Source of the DNA: Zygaena filipendulae
Lineage: Eukaryota; Arthropoda; Insecta; Lepidoptera; Zygaenidae
Assembly (NCBI GenBank): GCA_907165275.2
Contig: OU015655.1
Coordinates: forward strand, 5,158,501-5,222,500
DNA: 64,000 nucleotides
Direction: 5' to 3'
Shown in pieces: positions 23,123 through 34,479 of this stretch. The notes under the pieces were generated by a model. It saw only the letters and a program-made list of their open reading frames with translations. It was not told the origin of the DNA and ran no database searches. The translations under genes and the position numbers were made by a program. The stretch's first letter is position 1, and every line of letters begins with the position of its first letter.

Positions 23123-23715
23123 GTAATTATATCATTTATTATGTATTTCCAATAGTTTTAAAGTAGTTTAAAAGTTATGATTAATTTAATTTTTATTATT
23201 TTATTGTGTACTGCATTGCGATATGACATAATATTTTAAATGCGAATTTATTCTACTGCGAGTGACATTTGTAATTATTAATTATTATACTCAGGGAAGA
23301 TTACCAGGGATTTTTATGTGAAATGTGATTTAAACAATTATATTTATTTATTATTACTGTAAACTTTTCAGGTCTTATACATTTTTTGTTCTTCCCATAT
23401 TGAAACAATTTTTTGGAGCATTGCAATCAGCTATTTTTATGTGTTAGAAAAAGCGCTCCAACGCAGGCATGTTTTCTAAGAAACTTGTTGCTCGCCGAAC
23501 ATAGTAAAGCTATTGTAGAGCAAGTAGTGCAGTCTAATTGGTTCGTAAAACAACTGCAAAAATTATTTTAGCAACGATTTCATAGTTGCTGTAAATGATT
23601 TGGAGTTAAAATTGTCTTTACAACGAAGTTACTCGAAATTGCTCATGTAAGACGACCACCTTTAGGTTTAATTTATTGAATTATTTGAATAGATTATTTT
23701 GATGAATTTTGACAG

Positions 23716-23808
23716 CTGCAGCATATGGAAAGCGCAGTGCAAGTAACAAGCCATGATCCTCAGCCGGCGAATCCATTCCGCGAGTCATTTGAAACGATTC
23801 TTGCACAG
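23716..23808 (+). CDS. Candidate internal coding exon, 31 codons
   Basis: The acceptor TTTTGACAG (with an alternative CTGCAG 6 bases in) and the donor TTGCACAG|GTAGGT bound 31 open codons in phase 0, including HDPQPANPFRESFETILA. This joins in frame to either candidate first exon. Codon content is more balanced than the AT-rich flanks. No domain is recognised; an NPF tripeptide is present but means little alone. The miRNA hairpins would lie in the following sense-strand intron. Confidence 0.4.
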
Positions 23809-24299
23809 GTAGGTCACGTTCATACTAAATGAGAGGAAATTAATCACAAAATTAATTAGAATATATTATCATAAAGCCACAGCTGATGGTGCTATCGACG
23901 AACTAACTCGTCAATTACATTTGAGAAAATTCTCTCTCGAAACCATTCCATTAGTCGTATTGTCCGTGCAAAGCCTCGTTCTTTACATTTGGTGTTTCTG
24001 AGTTTCCTTCGTGGACGAAATAAACCCTTAATTATTATTATTTTCTAAATCTTTGATTTAAATGAAGTTCAAAATTTCAATATGACTTGCATTCTGATTT
24101 CTGGCGAAAATAACAGACATTCTAAAAATTTTGATTTTGTTTCTTCTCTCATATCATTCGATATTTTCAACGAATTTATTTATGTTTTAAGTGATTGTTC
24201 TTTTTCTTATGAATTAAATTTAAGGAAAAAGACAAGGAATTCTTTAATTAATCCCGTGTTTTAAGGGTATACATAAATAAATTCTGTTTCAACTGATAC

Positions 24300-25254
24300 T
24301 TTTAAAATATTTAAGCAGACGTTATTTTGGTTTAATATATTTTTCTTTATGTATTTATTTTGTTTTCTGTACAATTTTGTAGATTGCAGTGTATCTAATC
24401 TGTGACGCGAAATTGTGTAAATTACACTTCCGCAACGCGAATAATATTGTACCCATTTGTGAATGTCAAAAGCTTTTTTTCGGAATTTCGAGCCGAGTTT
24501 AAACGTAATTAAGTCGATTTTATTTTTGCAATGCTAAGTTAACTGACAACAATCGATTCGCTGTTATTTTGCATTACTCTAAAATATGTAAGAAGCAGAA
24601 CTAATAAAATAATTCTTACCGATAGCTCGCTCTTATCGATATGTTACACAAAGTTATCTCCAAAATGATATAAAAATCTCGAACCAACGAAGTTATTTCA
24701 AAATTTTAATCGTCGACCATTTTTTGTTGACGACCGATTTTGAGGATCACGCACTAGATACCTGCTTCGAGCATATGGTGTGCTACACAGTATTTTCAGG
24801 TGTCCCGATTTCCGTGGGATGTCATACTTTTTGTTTTTTTGTGGCACCGTTCCACCGCCATTTTGAACGACGTATAGTTTTTTGTTGGATTCCGAAGCCG
24901 AACCTTGTAGTTTCTTCACGTCAAAGTGAAATAAAACATCCTGCGCGTAAATTGTAAAGTCTAAAAGATGTGCGTAGTAGTAGTAGCCAGCATCCTGTTT
25001 GCGTAATCGTTTCGGTCTTATCCAGATTTTTGTGGAAACCAGGTAGGTAAATATATGATTTTATCGAAATCAATACTTATATCCGATATTTATTATAAAT
25101 ATCACAATATTGGATATTTTTGATACATATCCGATATATATAAAAATGTGATATATATCCATTTTGTATGACAATAAAATAATTATTTTATAGTATTTTT
25201 ATGTAGGTAGGTATACTGTTTGCATAATATTATGTATTTTATAAAGATAAAAAA
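24300..25254. other. AT-rich stretch with no supported feature
   Basis: Presumed intron. Opposed open frames of about 75 codons at 24698-24957 look random. Confidence 0.4.
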
Positions 25255-25480
25255 TTGGGGAGCGTGAGGCTCGAAAGAGGGGGTAGGGGCCAGGGGTTCG
25301 GAAATAATCACGAAATATTACAAAAAGGGGAGGGGGGAGGATATAAGATATTTTTCGCTAGTCCGTGGTCCAAGTGGTCCAAATTTGTTTTTTTTTTACA
25401 CCTTCCTTTATTATTTTTTGCCAGTCAAAAACAACCTGCAATCATGGGGGGGGGGGGGTGGGGGTGGGGGGACACCAAAA
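25255..25480 (+). repeat. G-rich low-complexity tract
   Basis: Several runs of G including one of 12 at about 25446, then GTGGGGGTGGGGGG. Possible G-quadruplex; the open frame across it is not credible as protein. Confidence 0.7.
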
Positions 25481-25892
25481 CTAAAATATTTTAATAATAA
25501 TAATACGAATAATATGAGTATTTTTTGTTTGTTCATGACTTTGAACTGAGTCTCCAATAAATAGTAATTATTAAATGTCTCAAACACAGCGGATGTCGTT
25601 CAAATAATATGTACCTACTCGTATTTCGCCTAGGTCTAGGTTTCTCGGGTCAAGTCCAATTTGGATTGGATTTCGTGTAGCGCTGCACATTCTCGTAGTT
25701 TAAATAAAACGTCAATCCGATACTGTAATTTCAAACTGCCTTATTTTTTCAAGTACCTACTTACCTACATAAATAGATAATAAACTAATAACTAATTAAA
25801 CATTTTCAAAAAAGAAATCGACGTTCTAGTTTTGACATTAATTTGTCATTTGCAAAAACAGGCGCCAAAAACTAATTTTAATTTTTATATTT

Positions 25893-26050
25893 TACTAGCT
25901 GTGCCCCGCGGTTTCACCCGCGTGAGTTTTGGGATCAGGAACCTTTGCGGACGCAGGCAGAACAACCCGCCAAAGTTTCATCACAATCGTACCAATGGTT
26001 TCGAAACGCATAGAGGACAGAAATACAAACATTTATTTTTATTTATAAAG
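25893..26050 (+). repeat. SINE-A copy
   Basis: ACTAGCTGTGCCCCGCGGTT head, CGCCAAAGTTTCATCACAAT middle, truncated tail ATTTATTTTTATTTATAAAG. Confidence 0.75.
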
Positions 26051-26454
26051 AGAAAGAAGAAGAAGAAGATTATAACGAAGTTCTTTGTCGCTCGGTACGG
26101 ATGCAATGGGAGTATTTTTTTTTACTAAATGAGTTTTTTGTATTTTTGCCTCTTCACGCATAACAGACATAGCAGACTCAGTAAATATGCTCACGCATTT
26201 TTTATACACACGAGTAGAATGTATTGCAATTTGCAATCACTGAGCATCTCAAAATTAAACAAGGTTCAGTGCTGCTTTATATAACAAAATTTTAGCTATA
26301 GGTAGGTACATAACAAAAAGGAAACAAAATATTGGATCTAAATTTAAATTTTAAAGATTAGGAACTGCCGGAAGAAAACGATAATAAAATTATAAGACTT
26401 AGCAGTCAGTGACTGACGAATACTTTGATCATTGGTGTATTTAGTGATATAATA

Positions 26455-26650
26455 ATATCTAGTCAACCGAGCTTCGCTCGTTGTGATGATAACTTCTCCC
26501 GGAAAAAGTTGCATAAAGCGCCATCTGTTGTAAAGTAGAAAAGCAGCCACCTAACACTCATTTTTCATTGCCTGAAAACACGAATAAAACGACTTTGTCT
26601 AATAACGAAACCTAGCTAGATCGATTTAGCGACCGAGCTTCGGTACAGAT
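26455..26650 (-). repeat. Dispersed repeat R2, copy 1
   Basis: Inverted match to 47805-48000: shared CGAGCTTCGCTCGTTGTG, GCGCCATCTGTTGT, ACTCATTTTTCATTGCCTGA and AACCTAGCTAGATCGAT. Confidence 0.75.
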
Positions 26651-26819
26651 AGTAGTATACACTGAATCGTAAAGTTCTGCACATTACTTAAATACAGGCT
26701 ACAGCATGTAATAAATATACAGTTATTAACTATAGCATAGCGTGCACATATTTGAAGTTAATAAGTTTATTTCGCCACAAAAAAAAAACATGTCAAATTA
26801 TTACATGATAATAACAAAT

Positions 26820-27020
26820 CCTTGCTAATATTACAAACGCGAAAGTTTGTATGTATGAATGTTTGTTATTCTTTCACAAAAACCACTGAATGGATTTTAA
26901 TAAAACTTTATAATAATATTATAGCTTAAATATCAGAATAACATGTGTTATTCTGTAATCGTAATCCGGAGTTCCCGGGAACTCCGAAATTACCGCGGAT
27001 GAAACCGCGGGGAACAGCTA
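26820..27020 (-). repeat. SINE-A copy
   Basis: TTGCTAATATTACAAACGCG tail to GATGAAACCGCGGGGAACAG head. Confidence 0.8.
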
Positions 27021-27834
27021 GTTATAATAGAAGAAAAATATTTATTTTACATTGGTGCAGTAAATTAAACCGTCAATTAATTTGGTGGGTTTGCATTTTT
27101 TATAAATTGCATTAGATGGTCTTGAACTATAAGTTGTGACATGTGACCTGTTCACGAGATGATTTTGTTTTGATAAGCCTTTCACTATAAAATTTATTAT
27201 TATTACTTATATTTTTTTAACAAGCATGTTTTTGGTGCTTAATATCATGCCATTACCAGCATAGGACCTCTAAATTAGACAGGCATATATGTATCTGTTA
27301 CACACTGTATACTTACACATTATATTTTGTACATTATATCCATATAGCGTTAAAAAGCATTTAAAATAAATAACCATACTAATATTTTACTGACGGTAAA
27401 AATATTAGAAAAAGAAGGTTAACAGTAGATACCTACTGTTATTGAAATAAAATAGTTTGTAATTTAGGTAATTCAATTTAAAGTTTTTTGAGACATGACT
27501 GACATGTGACATTAACACGCCGCGTCCGTGAACTCACCTCTAATTTATACTCCCGAAAAGAGAACTCCGAAACATGTCGGATCGTTCCTAAACATCCTAA
27601 CGATTGACCGCGAGTGCCCCCTCATAGATATTAGTGCCATTTTTTTAAGAAAGCAGTCATTACTAACCTAACAACTAATTACCTACGTACTCATGTTTTT
27701 TTAAGTGACTATTATTTTTGAACGGGATAAATAAGTATACTATACACGTATGTTCCCGATTCAGCAGTGTTGCCCATAAGACATCGAAGTATTGTTTTAA
27801 ACGGTGCGTGGATACCTCTATTTATACTTACTAC

Positions 27835-27990
27835 ATTACATTATTTCATTCCCATGAACTTTATTCTTGACAGCTTCCTATAAGTGAAAGAATTTTTAAA
27901 ATCGGTTCTGTAGATCCAGAAATTGCTCCCTACATTCTACAACGTCACAAACTCACAAACTATAGCTCTTTATAATATCAGTATAGATGA
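27835..27990 (+). repeat. SINE-A variant, 3' part
   Basis: TCGGTTCTGTAGATCCAGAA and TCACAAACTCACAAACTATA match the variant tail at 43490-43575. The head is missing. Confidence 0.55.
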
Positions 27991-28499
27991 TTCAGAAAAC
28001 TGAAAAAATACTCGTTGGTTCTGACAGTAAAAAGTAAATTGATTAATGATTGATGAGTGAGATCTTTGCTCAGAAGAATAACTGTTATTGTTCTGAGGAT
28101 CTTTGCTTTGACTAATAACAAGTTTAACATTCATATATTATGTATATGCGTGAATTTTTTAATCTTGCAGTGATGGCAGTCTTCTCTAAAACTCTTTGAA
28201 TTAATTCCACCTGTTGTGGGGGTCTTGCCGGTCAGGTGACTAGTAATTCATAAAATATAATCTATTATAATTCATAGAAGTCCGATTATGATGATTTACT
28301 TGCTTATCGTGTCCGTCGATAGTTCTACGTTAATATGATTTGATGTAACTGATAATAATGATAGACCGTTACGCAGAAGAGAGACCGTCTTTAATGCTTC
28401 TGAACACGGTAAAAAATTATACATTTTTATGATAAGATGATAAGTCACCGACGCACAAGATCGCCCTAAATCGACTGCACCGAGTGTCTCAGGCGTATG

Positions 28500-28610
28500 T
28501 AGGGTTGCCACCTTTTTTTTGGAAAAATATAGTATTTTTCCGAAAAATTATGAAAAAATATAGTACTTTTGAGAAATGCAAGGATAAAAATAGTAAATAT
28601 CATCATCATT
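28500..28610 (+). repeat. Single end of the TAGGGTTGCCACC hAT family
   Basis: TAGGGTTGCCACCTTTTTTT followed by ATATAGTATTTTTCC and ATATAGTACTTTTGAGAAAT, inverted relative to the right end of 18046-18395. The partner end is absent. Confidence 0.6.
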
Positions 28611-28826
28611 CATTTCATTTCATTTTTATATCACTTTCATATCACATTTCACTTTCTTCTTCTTCTTCTTCTTTAATAATGGCGTCTATAATTATAATTT
28701 GCCAACGACAACGATGTTTGGTTGCACGCAGTGTACGTGATTAATTAGATTAGGCATGTTGTCGGGGTATGAAAATCAAAATTCTATTTAGTTCGTCAGT
28801 TATAAGATAGCAAAAATACAATACGA

Positions 28827-29095
28827 CGACCCGATTGACGCAGTAGATCACCATTCCTACCCGCTAATCAAGAGGTTCCGGGATCGATTCCCGGTAGGGG
28901 TGGACTTTGTGTGATGAACACAGGGTTCCATTTTCCAGTCTGGGCGTGTATATACATATATCTATAGTATAATAAATATGTAATAATATGTATAATATAC
29001 CACGTTTGCTTGGTTTCCATGACACAAGCTTGTAGTTTAGTGTGGGATCAAGTAGATCTGTGTGTTGTGAAGTGGATTATTATTATTATTACTAA
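28827..29095 (+). repeat. tRNA-derived SINE
   Basis: The head carries pol III box A-like ATTGACGCAGTAGATCACC and box B-like GGTTCCGGGATCGATTCCCG. The body runs through CACAGGGTTCCATTTTCCAG to GTTGTGAAGTGGATTATTAT, ending in ATT repeats. The same family lies inverted at 62760-63031. Confidence 0.88.
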
Positions 29096-29270
29096 TAGAT
29101 AAGTATATTTTACTTTTCAAATTAACAAAAGTTCAGGATCGGGGCTCATGACGTCATAACCAAGTATAATGTGTATCAAGGCGTGACGTCACGAGACATT
29201 TCGGCTGAACGTAACGCCTTTACTTTTTGATTACGTAAAAAAATTAAAAAAAACGCCATGTCCAATAATT
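29095..29270 (-). mobile_element. TGACGTCA MITE family copy, truncated
   Basis: CTCATGACGTCATAACC and GGCGTGACGTCACGAGAC, then TTTTTGATTACGTAAAAAAA and ATGTCCAATAATTTTTTAA, the reverse of the copies at 60.0 and 61.1 kb. Confidence 0.7.
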
Positions 29271-29271
29271 T

Positions 29272-30155
29272 TTTAACCGACTTCCAAAAAGGAGGAGGTT
29301 ATGCATTCGATTGTATGAATTCTTTTTTTTTTACTCCACCAATTACTCGAAGACGGTTTGACCGATTTCGAAAATTCTTTTTTTGTTTGAAAGGGTTTAC
29401 TCTTAATTAGGTCCCATTGCCACCAAGTCGGGATCTGATGATGGGATCTTGGAGAAATCGAGAGAACTCTTCAAAAATTACAGGCACACCTATAGCGATT
29501 TGGGTATTTTTTGTAGTAAATCGTTCATTTGCTTTCGAAAAGCAAAATTTGAACAAGTGGAACTGATGATGAAGACCACAGTTGGTCATCGGAACTACTC
29601 AACAATAATACGTATTTCACGGGTTTCGACTGGACCGATTTGGAAAATTGTTTTTTGTTCGGAAGGGTATACTTACAGGTTTGTCCCTTTATCACCAAGT
29701 CGAGATCTGATCATGGGATCTTGGAGAAATCGAGGGAACTCTTCAAAAATTATAGGCAGACCTATAGCGGTTTTTGTATTTTTTGTAGTAAATCGTTTAT
29801 TTGCTTTTGGGAAGCAAAATTTGAAGAAGTGACACTGATGATGGAGACCACAGATGGTCATCGAAACTACTCAATAATAGGTATTTCACGAGTTCCGATT
29901 CGTTAACTTTAATATGGTTTCTAAACAATTTATGCTCGTCACAACTCACAACGTATATGGCAAAGTGGAACTGATAGTGATGTACCAGGAGAACTCCTCA
30001 AAAATTAACGTCCCTGCATCGGGAAAAGCAATATTTTGTAAAAGGTGATGAGCAGTTGACATTAGACTATTGTAACTTAGATAAATTACAAACCGTCTCA
30101 CTTAAAAGCAAGAAATAAACAAATTTTTAACAAAATAGTTAAAACCGACTTAAAA
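29272..30155 (+). repeat. ACCGACTT repeat with internal tandem duplication
   Basis: Starts AACCGACTTCCAAAAAGGAG and ends AAAACCGACTT. An internal block (about 29345-29630) is repeated at about 29630-29885, including the GAAATCGAGRGAACTCTTCAA stretch. Minus-strand open frames at 29407-29589 and 29673-29861 and the plus-strand frame of the 16-kb copy encode the same 60-residue peptide with substitutions. Confidence 0.8.
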
Positions 30156-30159
30156 AAAA

Positions 30160-31456
30160 AATACATAAATTCACAAAAGAGGTTGTCAATATACTAAATT
30201 GTTTATTGTCAAAAGATTGTAAACCGTAACATACTGCTGACAATTTAATGCATTTATCGCATTATTTTTCGGTAGAAGTGTCTAGTCGTCCACTAAACTG
30301 ATTATTTATTAGTCGTCCACGGCCTACTAAACTACATAAATTCACAAAAGAGGTTGTTAATATACTAGATTGTTTATTGTCAAAAGATTGTGAACCGTAA
30401 CATACTGCTTACAATTTAATGCATTTACCGCATTATTTTTCGGTAAAAGTGTAGTCGTCCATTAAACTGATTATTTATTAGTCGTCCACGGCCTACTAAA
30501 CTACATAAATTCACAAAAGAGGTTGTCAATATACTAAATTGTTTATTGTCAAAAGATTATGAACCGTAACATACTGTTTACAATTTAATGCATTTACCGC
30601 ATTATTTTTCGGTAGAAGTGTCTAGTCGTCCATTAAACTGATTATTTATTAGTCGTCCACGGCCTACTAAACTACATAAATTCACAAAAGAGGTTGTCAA
30701 TATACTAGATTGTTTATTGTCAAAAGATTGTGAACCGTAACATACTGCTTACAATTTAATGCATTTACCGCATTATTTTTCGGTAGAAGTGTCTAGTCGT
30801 CCACTAAACTGATTATTTATTAGTCGTCCATGGCCTACTAAACTACATAAATTCACAAAAGAAGTTGTCAATATACTAGATTGTTTATTGTCAAAAGATT
30901 GTGAACCGTAACATACTGCTTACACTTTAATGTATTTACCGCATTATTTTTCGGTAGAAGAGTCTAGTCGTCCACTAAACTGATTGTTTATTAGTCGTCC
31001 GCGGCCTACTAAACTACATAAATTCACAAAAGAGGTTGTCAATATACTAGATTGTTTATTGTCAAAAGATTGTGAACCGTAACATACTGCTTACAATTTA
31101 ATGCATTTACCGCATTATTTTTCGGTAGAAGTGTCTAGTCGTCCACTAAACTGATTATTTATTAGTCGTCCATGGCCTACTAAACTACATAAATTCACAA
31201 AAGAAGTTGTCAATATACTAGATTGTTTATTGTCAAAAGATTGTGAACCGTAACATACTGCTTACACTTTAATGTATTTACCGCATTATTTTTCGGTAGA
31301 AGAGTCTAGTCGTCCACTAAACTGATTGTTTATTAGTCGTCCGCGGCCTACTAAACTACATAAATTCACAAAAGAGGTTGTCAATGTACTAGATTGTTTA
31401 TTGTCAAAAGATTGTGAACCGTAACATACTGCTTACAATTTAATGCATTTTTCGGT
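30160..31456 (+). repeat. Tandem array, 171-bp monomer, about 7.6 copies
   Basis: Monomers start near 30160, 30331, 30500, 30671, 30842, 31013, 31184 and 31355; spacing is 171 except one of 169 due to a 2-base deletion. Each contains TGTCAAAAGATTGTGAACCG and TCGTCCACTAAACTGATTA. Monomers 30842 and 31184 share private variants (AAGAAGTTGTC, ACTTTAATGTATTT, GAAGAGTC), and 30671 and 31013 share CCATGGCC, so the array grew by a dimer duplication. Confidence 0.95.
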
Positions 31457-31592
31457 AGATTATAATTATGGTTAGGTTAGGTTTATACTGCAAAAAATCG
31501 TGAACCGTAACGCGGCGATGCGCCAAAAGCAATGTTACGGTTCACGATTTTTTGACAATTTACAATCTCGCGACATAGATTATAATCTACCG
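31453..31592. mobile_element. Nested inverted repeats adjoining the tandem array
   Basis: A perfect 21-base pair (31491-31511 and 31534-31554, CAAAAAATCGTGAACCGTAA...) surrounds a 22-base loop. Outside it a 14-base pair CGGTAGATTATAAT / ATTATAATCTACCG spans 31453-31592. The stem sequence matches the TGTCAAAAGATTGTGAACCG of the monomers, so hairpin and array share origin. Confidence 0.85.
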
Positions 31593-31679
31593 GTATTTAA
31601 AATTTTACAGTGAAATATTTCACTCGGCGTGCAAATCTCGTATCAAAAAAAGAACGTTAGGAAAGGTCAATAAATTTTG

Positions 31680-31790
31680 CGTTAAGCGGACGACTTAGTC
31701 GTCCGTTTAGTGGCTGACTAGCCTCAGCCATCAGATAAATAGGAGTCGCGCGCGGGCAGCCGCCCGCAACTAGCCGCTTAGTGGAAATTA
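31680..31790 (+). other. Two further hairpins after the array
   Basis: CGGACGACTTAGTCGTCCG and GCGGGCAGCCGCCCGC lie within 70 bases, and TCGTCCGTTTAGTGG echoes the monomer. The second hairpin is followed by AACTAG, like a Helitron 3' end, but no matching 5' end was found. Confidence 0.5.
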
Positions 31791-32284
31791 AGTCTTAGTG
31801 GTCACCTCTTATCTAATGAATTTTTTTAATCATTCTCGAGGTACGCTAGAAAATCAAGAATTTGATAGTAGAAAATAGGGCGCAAAATCTGCTAAGTCAA
31901 ATCGAAAGTTTCGGTACCTACCTATATCTCAGAAACTACGTGACGCAGAAACCGTGCTAACGGAGTGTTTCACGACACACGCGCATTTTTTTTAAATTCG
32001 ACAAGGGAATTGTTTTAGTAGATTTTGGTATGTTTTGTTTTGGAAGCTAGGCTAGTTTGGTTGGTATTCATAAAAAATGCTAGGCAAAAAAATATAAACT
32101 TAAATTAAAGTCTCACGTTAATTCCCTTTAAAAATGTAAATTTTTCTTATGCGGAAAGTTGATACACCCAATTGCCGCTCATGTCTGGTGGAGGACGTGC
32201 GCTCTTTGTTGGTGAAGTGTTCGGTTTGAACGGGGCAGGCAGGCACTGGCATTAGCTGGCAGTCTCTGTTGAGACTTTTTACTT

Positions 32285-32495
32285 TTTTTTTGTTTATTTG
32301 ATTGTTTGTTACGCTTTCATGCCTCAACGGCTCAATCGATCATCGTGAAATTTTCGCTGTTTCTTCATGGTCATACTAGTTTGTCATTGCATACTCGTTG
32401 TCAGGGGTATTAAAAAAGTAATGTTCCCGAGGGATAGAAAATTGAGTGACAAAATTTACATCAATGCAAACGGAGCTGCAGGAAAAAGCTAGTTA
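32285..32495 (-). repeat. SINE-A copy
   Basis: TTTGTTACGCTTTCATGCCT to GGAGCTGCAGGAAAAAGCTA, degenerate. Confidence 0.65.
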
Positions 32496-33033
32496 GTATT
32501 ATTGTGGTCCTTAAAAATAAATGTGATTATGAAAATATGTCCATCTTGTGAGAACAAACTACAATCACCATAGGAAAAAATTGGCGTTAGACAATTCTGA
32601 CCTCAAATAATTAGTTAAATTGCTAATGTGTATTCAAGCAAAGCAAAAAGTTATAAGTTTCAGGATTTAATTAACTACCCAATTATTGCGTATAGTTAAC
32701 AATAGTTTGTATGATATACCCACATTTAATAACTCATAACTTTGTGATCCAAATGCTATTAGTTTGGCTACAACTCTAAATTCTAGAACATATTTCCGAT
32801 GTGTTTTTGCTTTATTGAAAAATATGAATGAATCGACTTGATTACGTATTAAGTTTGCTTTTGTATCGACAAATTAATTTATTGAATAACCAGGACGGGC
32901 TTGTTACCAAATCATTATAATATGACGAGTTATTTATATGTGATGAAACAACAGCCAATAGATACACTGTAATCGAGTTTTTTTTATAGCGTTTAGCTAA
33001 ACCACGCGACGCCGCCGCCGCGCCGGTGCGAAT

Positions 33034-33121
33034 AGCTCTCTGCCGTATGAAAGACATGGGTGGTGAGATGTCCCAGCACATCAAAATTCTCACTACCTTG
33101 TCTTTCATGTGGCCTGAGCAC
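33034..33121 (+). ncRNA. mir-71: mir-71 precursor hairpin
   Basis: The 5p arm at 33048-33070 begins TGAAAGACATGGGTGGTGAG, and the 3p arm at 33088-33109 begins TCTCACTACCTTGTCTTTCA. The arms pair almost throughout around a 17-base loop. Seed GAAAGAC is the miR-71 seed. The only difference I recall from the common arthropod miR-71 is G instead of A at mature position 15, turning an A:U pair into G:U. miR-71 is conserved in protostomes and lost in Drosophila; it is normally clustered upstream of miR-2 genes, as here on the same strand. A GC-rich run (GCCGCCGCCGCGCCGG) lies just upstream. Confidence 0.95.
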
Positions 33122-33337
33122 ATGTCAACTCTACGCCCGGTCGGTAAGGATCCACCTGCAAGATAATAAAACTGCGCAATTTTTATCATGTTTCTTTTGC
33201 AAACAATTGTAACACTAGTTACTAGTTATAATACCTAGTAAGTGTCAAAACATGGTTATATTGTTCAAAGCTTTGCAATCGTCTATCACTAAGATTCAAA
33301 ATTCCGTAATTTTGCATACAAATGCTCAATATCTACT

Positions 33338-33522
33338 AATATTATAAATGCGAAAGTAACTCTGTCTGTCTGTTACGCTTTCACACCTCGACCGATCATC
33401 ATGAAATTTTGCATACACATTTTCAGGGGTACAGAGAAGGACATAGGGGTAATTTTTGTCCAGGAATTCCCGCGGGACCTTCTAAATTAACGAGGGTGAG
33501 ACCGCGGGGAACAGCTAGTATT
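33338..33522 (-). repeat. SINE-A copy downstream of mir-71
   Basis: CTAATATTATAAATGCGAAA tail to GACCGCGGGGAACAGCTAGT head. Confidence 0.85.
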
Positions 33523-33643
33523 TACTATGTTATTCACTAAGATAATATGTTAGGTGTTTAGCGTACGAAGACGTAGGCATCAAAGCTCAATGTCATTATT
33601 GGCTGGCTTAAATTTGATTAGGAAATGTTCAAAATTATATAAT

Positions 33644-34165
33644 ACTAGCTGTCCCCCGCGATTTCATCCGCGGTAATTTCGGAGTTCCCGCGGAGGTTGC
33701 GGGAAAAAAGTACTCTATGTCCTTCAGTTCCCGAGGGAATTCCGGGATAAAAACTATCCTATCTTTTAAGTTGGACCATATTATAAACGGTTGCAAAATT
33801 TTATCAAAATCCGTTCAGTAGTTTCGGAGTCCATCGCGGACAAACAACGTGACACTTGATTTATATATATTAGATAGCTATCCCCCGCGATTTCATCAGC
33901 GGGAATTTCGGAGTTCCCGCGGAGATTGCGGGAAAAATGTACTCTATGTCCTTCTTTGTACTCCGACAGTTGTTTACGGTGATTAGCTGCTCCCCGCATT
34001 AGTGCCGGAGTTCCCGCGGGAATTCCGGGATGAAAACTATCCTATCTTTTAAGTTGGGCCAAATTATAAATTGTTACAAAATTTTATCAAAATCCGTTCA
34101 GTAGTTTCGGAGTCCATCGCGGACAAACAACGTGACACGTGATTTATATATATTAGATATAAGAT
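33644..34165 (+). repeat. Two tandem SINE-A variant copies
   Basis: Heads at 33644 (ACTAGCTGTCCCCCGCGATT) and 33880 (AGCTATCCCCCGCGATTTCA). Both end GGACAAACAACGTGACAC(T/G)TGATTTATATATATTAGAT. Confidence 0.8.
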
Positions 34166-34479
34166 AATAGGACTTTCCCTTTGAAATCACTTGAGTGTAT
34201 ACAAAAGATTTGACTTATGACAAATATTGTGTAAGCATCTTGTTTTATATAATATGTATATAATACATCCCCAATAAACCCAACTGGGACAATAAAGCAT
34301 GTTTGTATGGAATTGAATTGAATCCCCTTTTAAAACCAACAAAACAACGTCTTTCTTTGAAAACTGTGAAAGGTATTGAAATATGGACACTGAAATATTT
34401 GTGTGAAATGCCATCATTAGATTTTAAGATCCAGAATCCTAATCTATGTATGCAAGGAGATTTGGCGATTGTTCGCAAT

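Noticed and set aside
25255..25494. 79-codon ORF
   Set aside because: Runs through G homopolymers and has no splice or family support.
28827..28900. A tRNA gene
   Set aside because: Box A and B exist, but no full cloverleaf could be drawn, a long unrelated body and ATT tail follow, and an inverted copy sits at 63 kb. It is a SINE head.
30160..31460. Array with regular spacing, CRISPR-like at first sight
   Set aside because: The whole 171-base unit repeats with no unique spacers, and the window is clearly an insect genome. It is satellite-type DNA.
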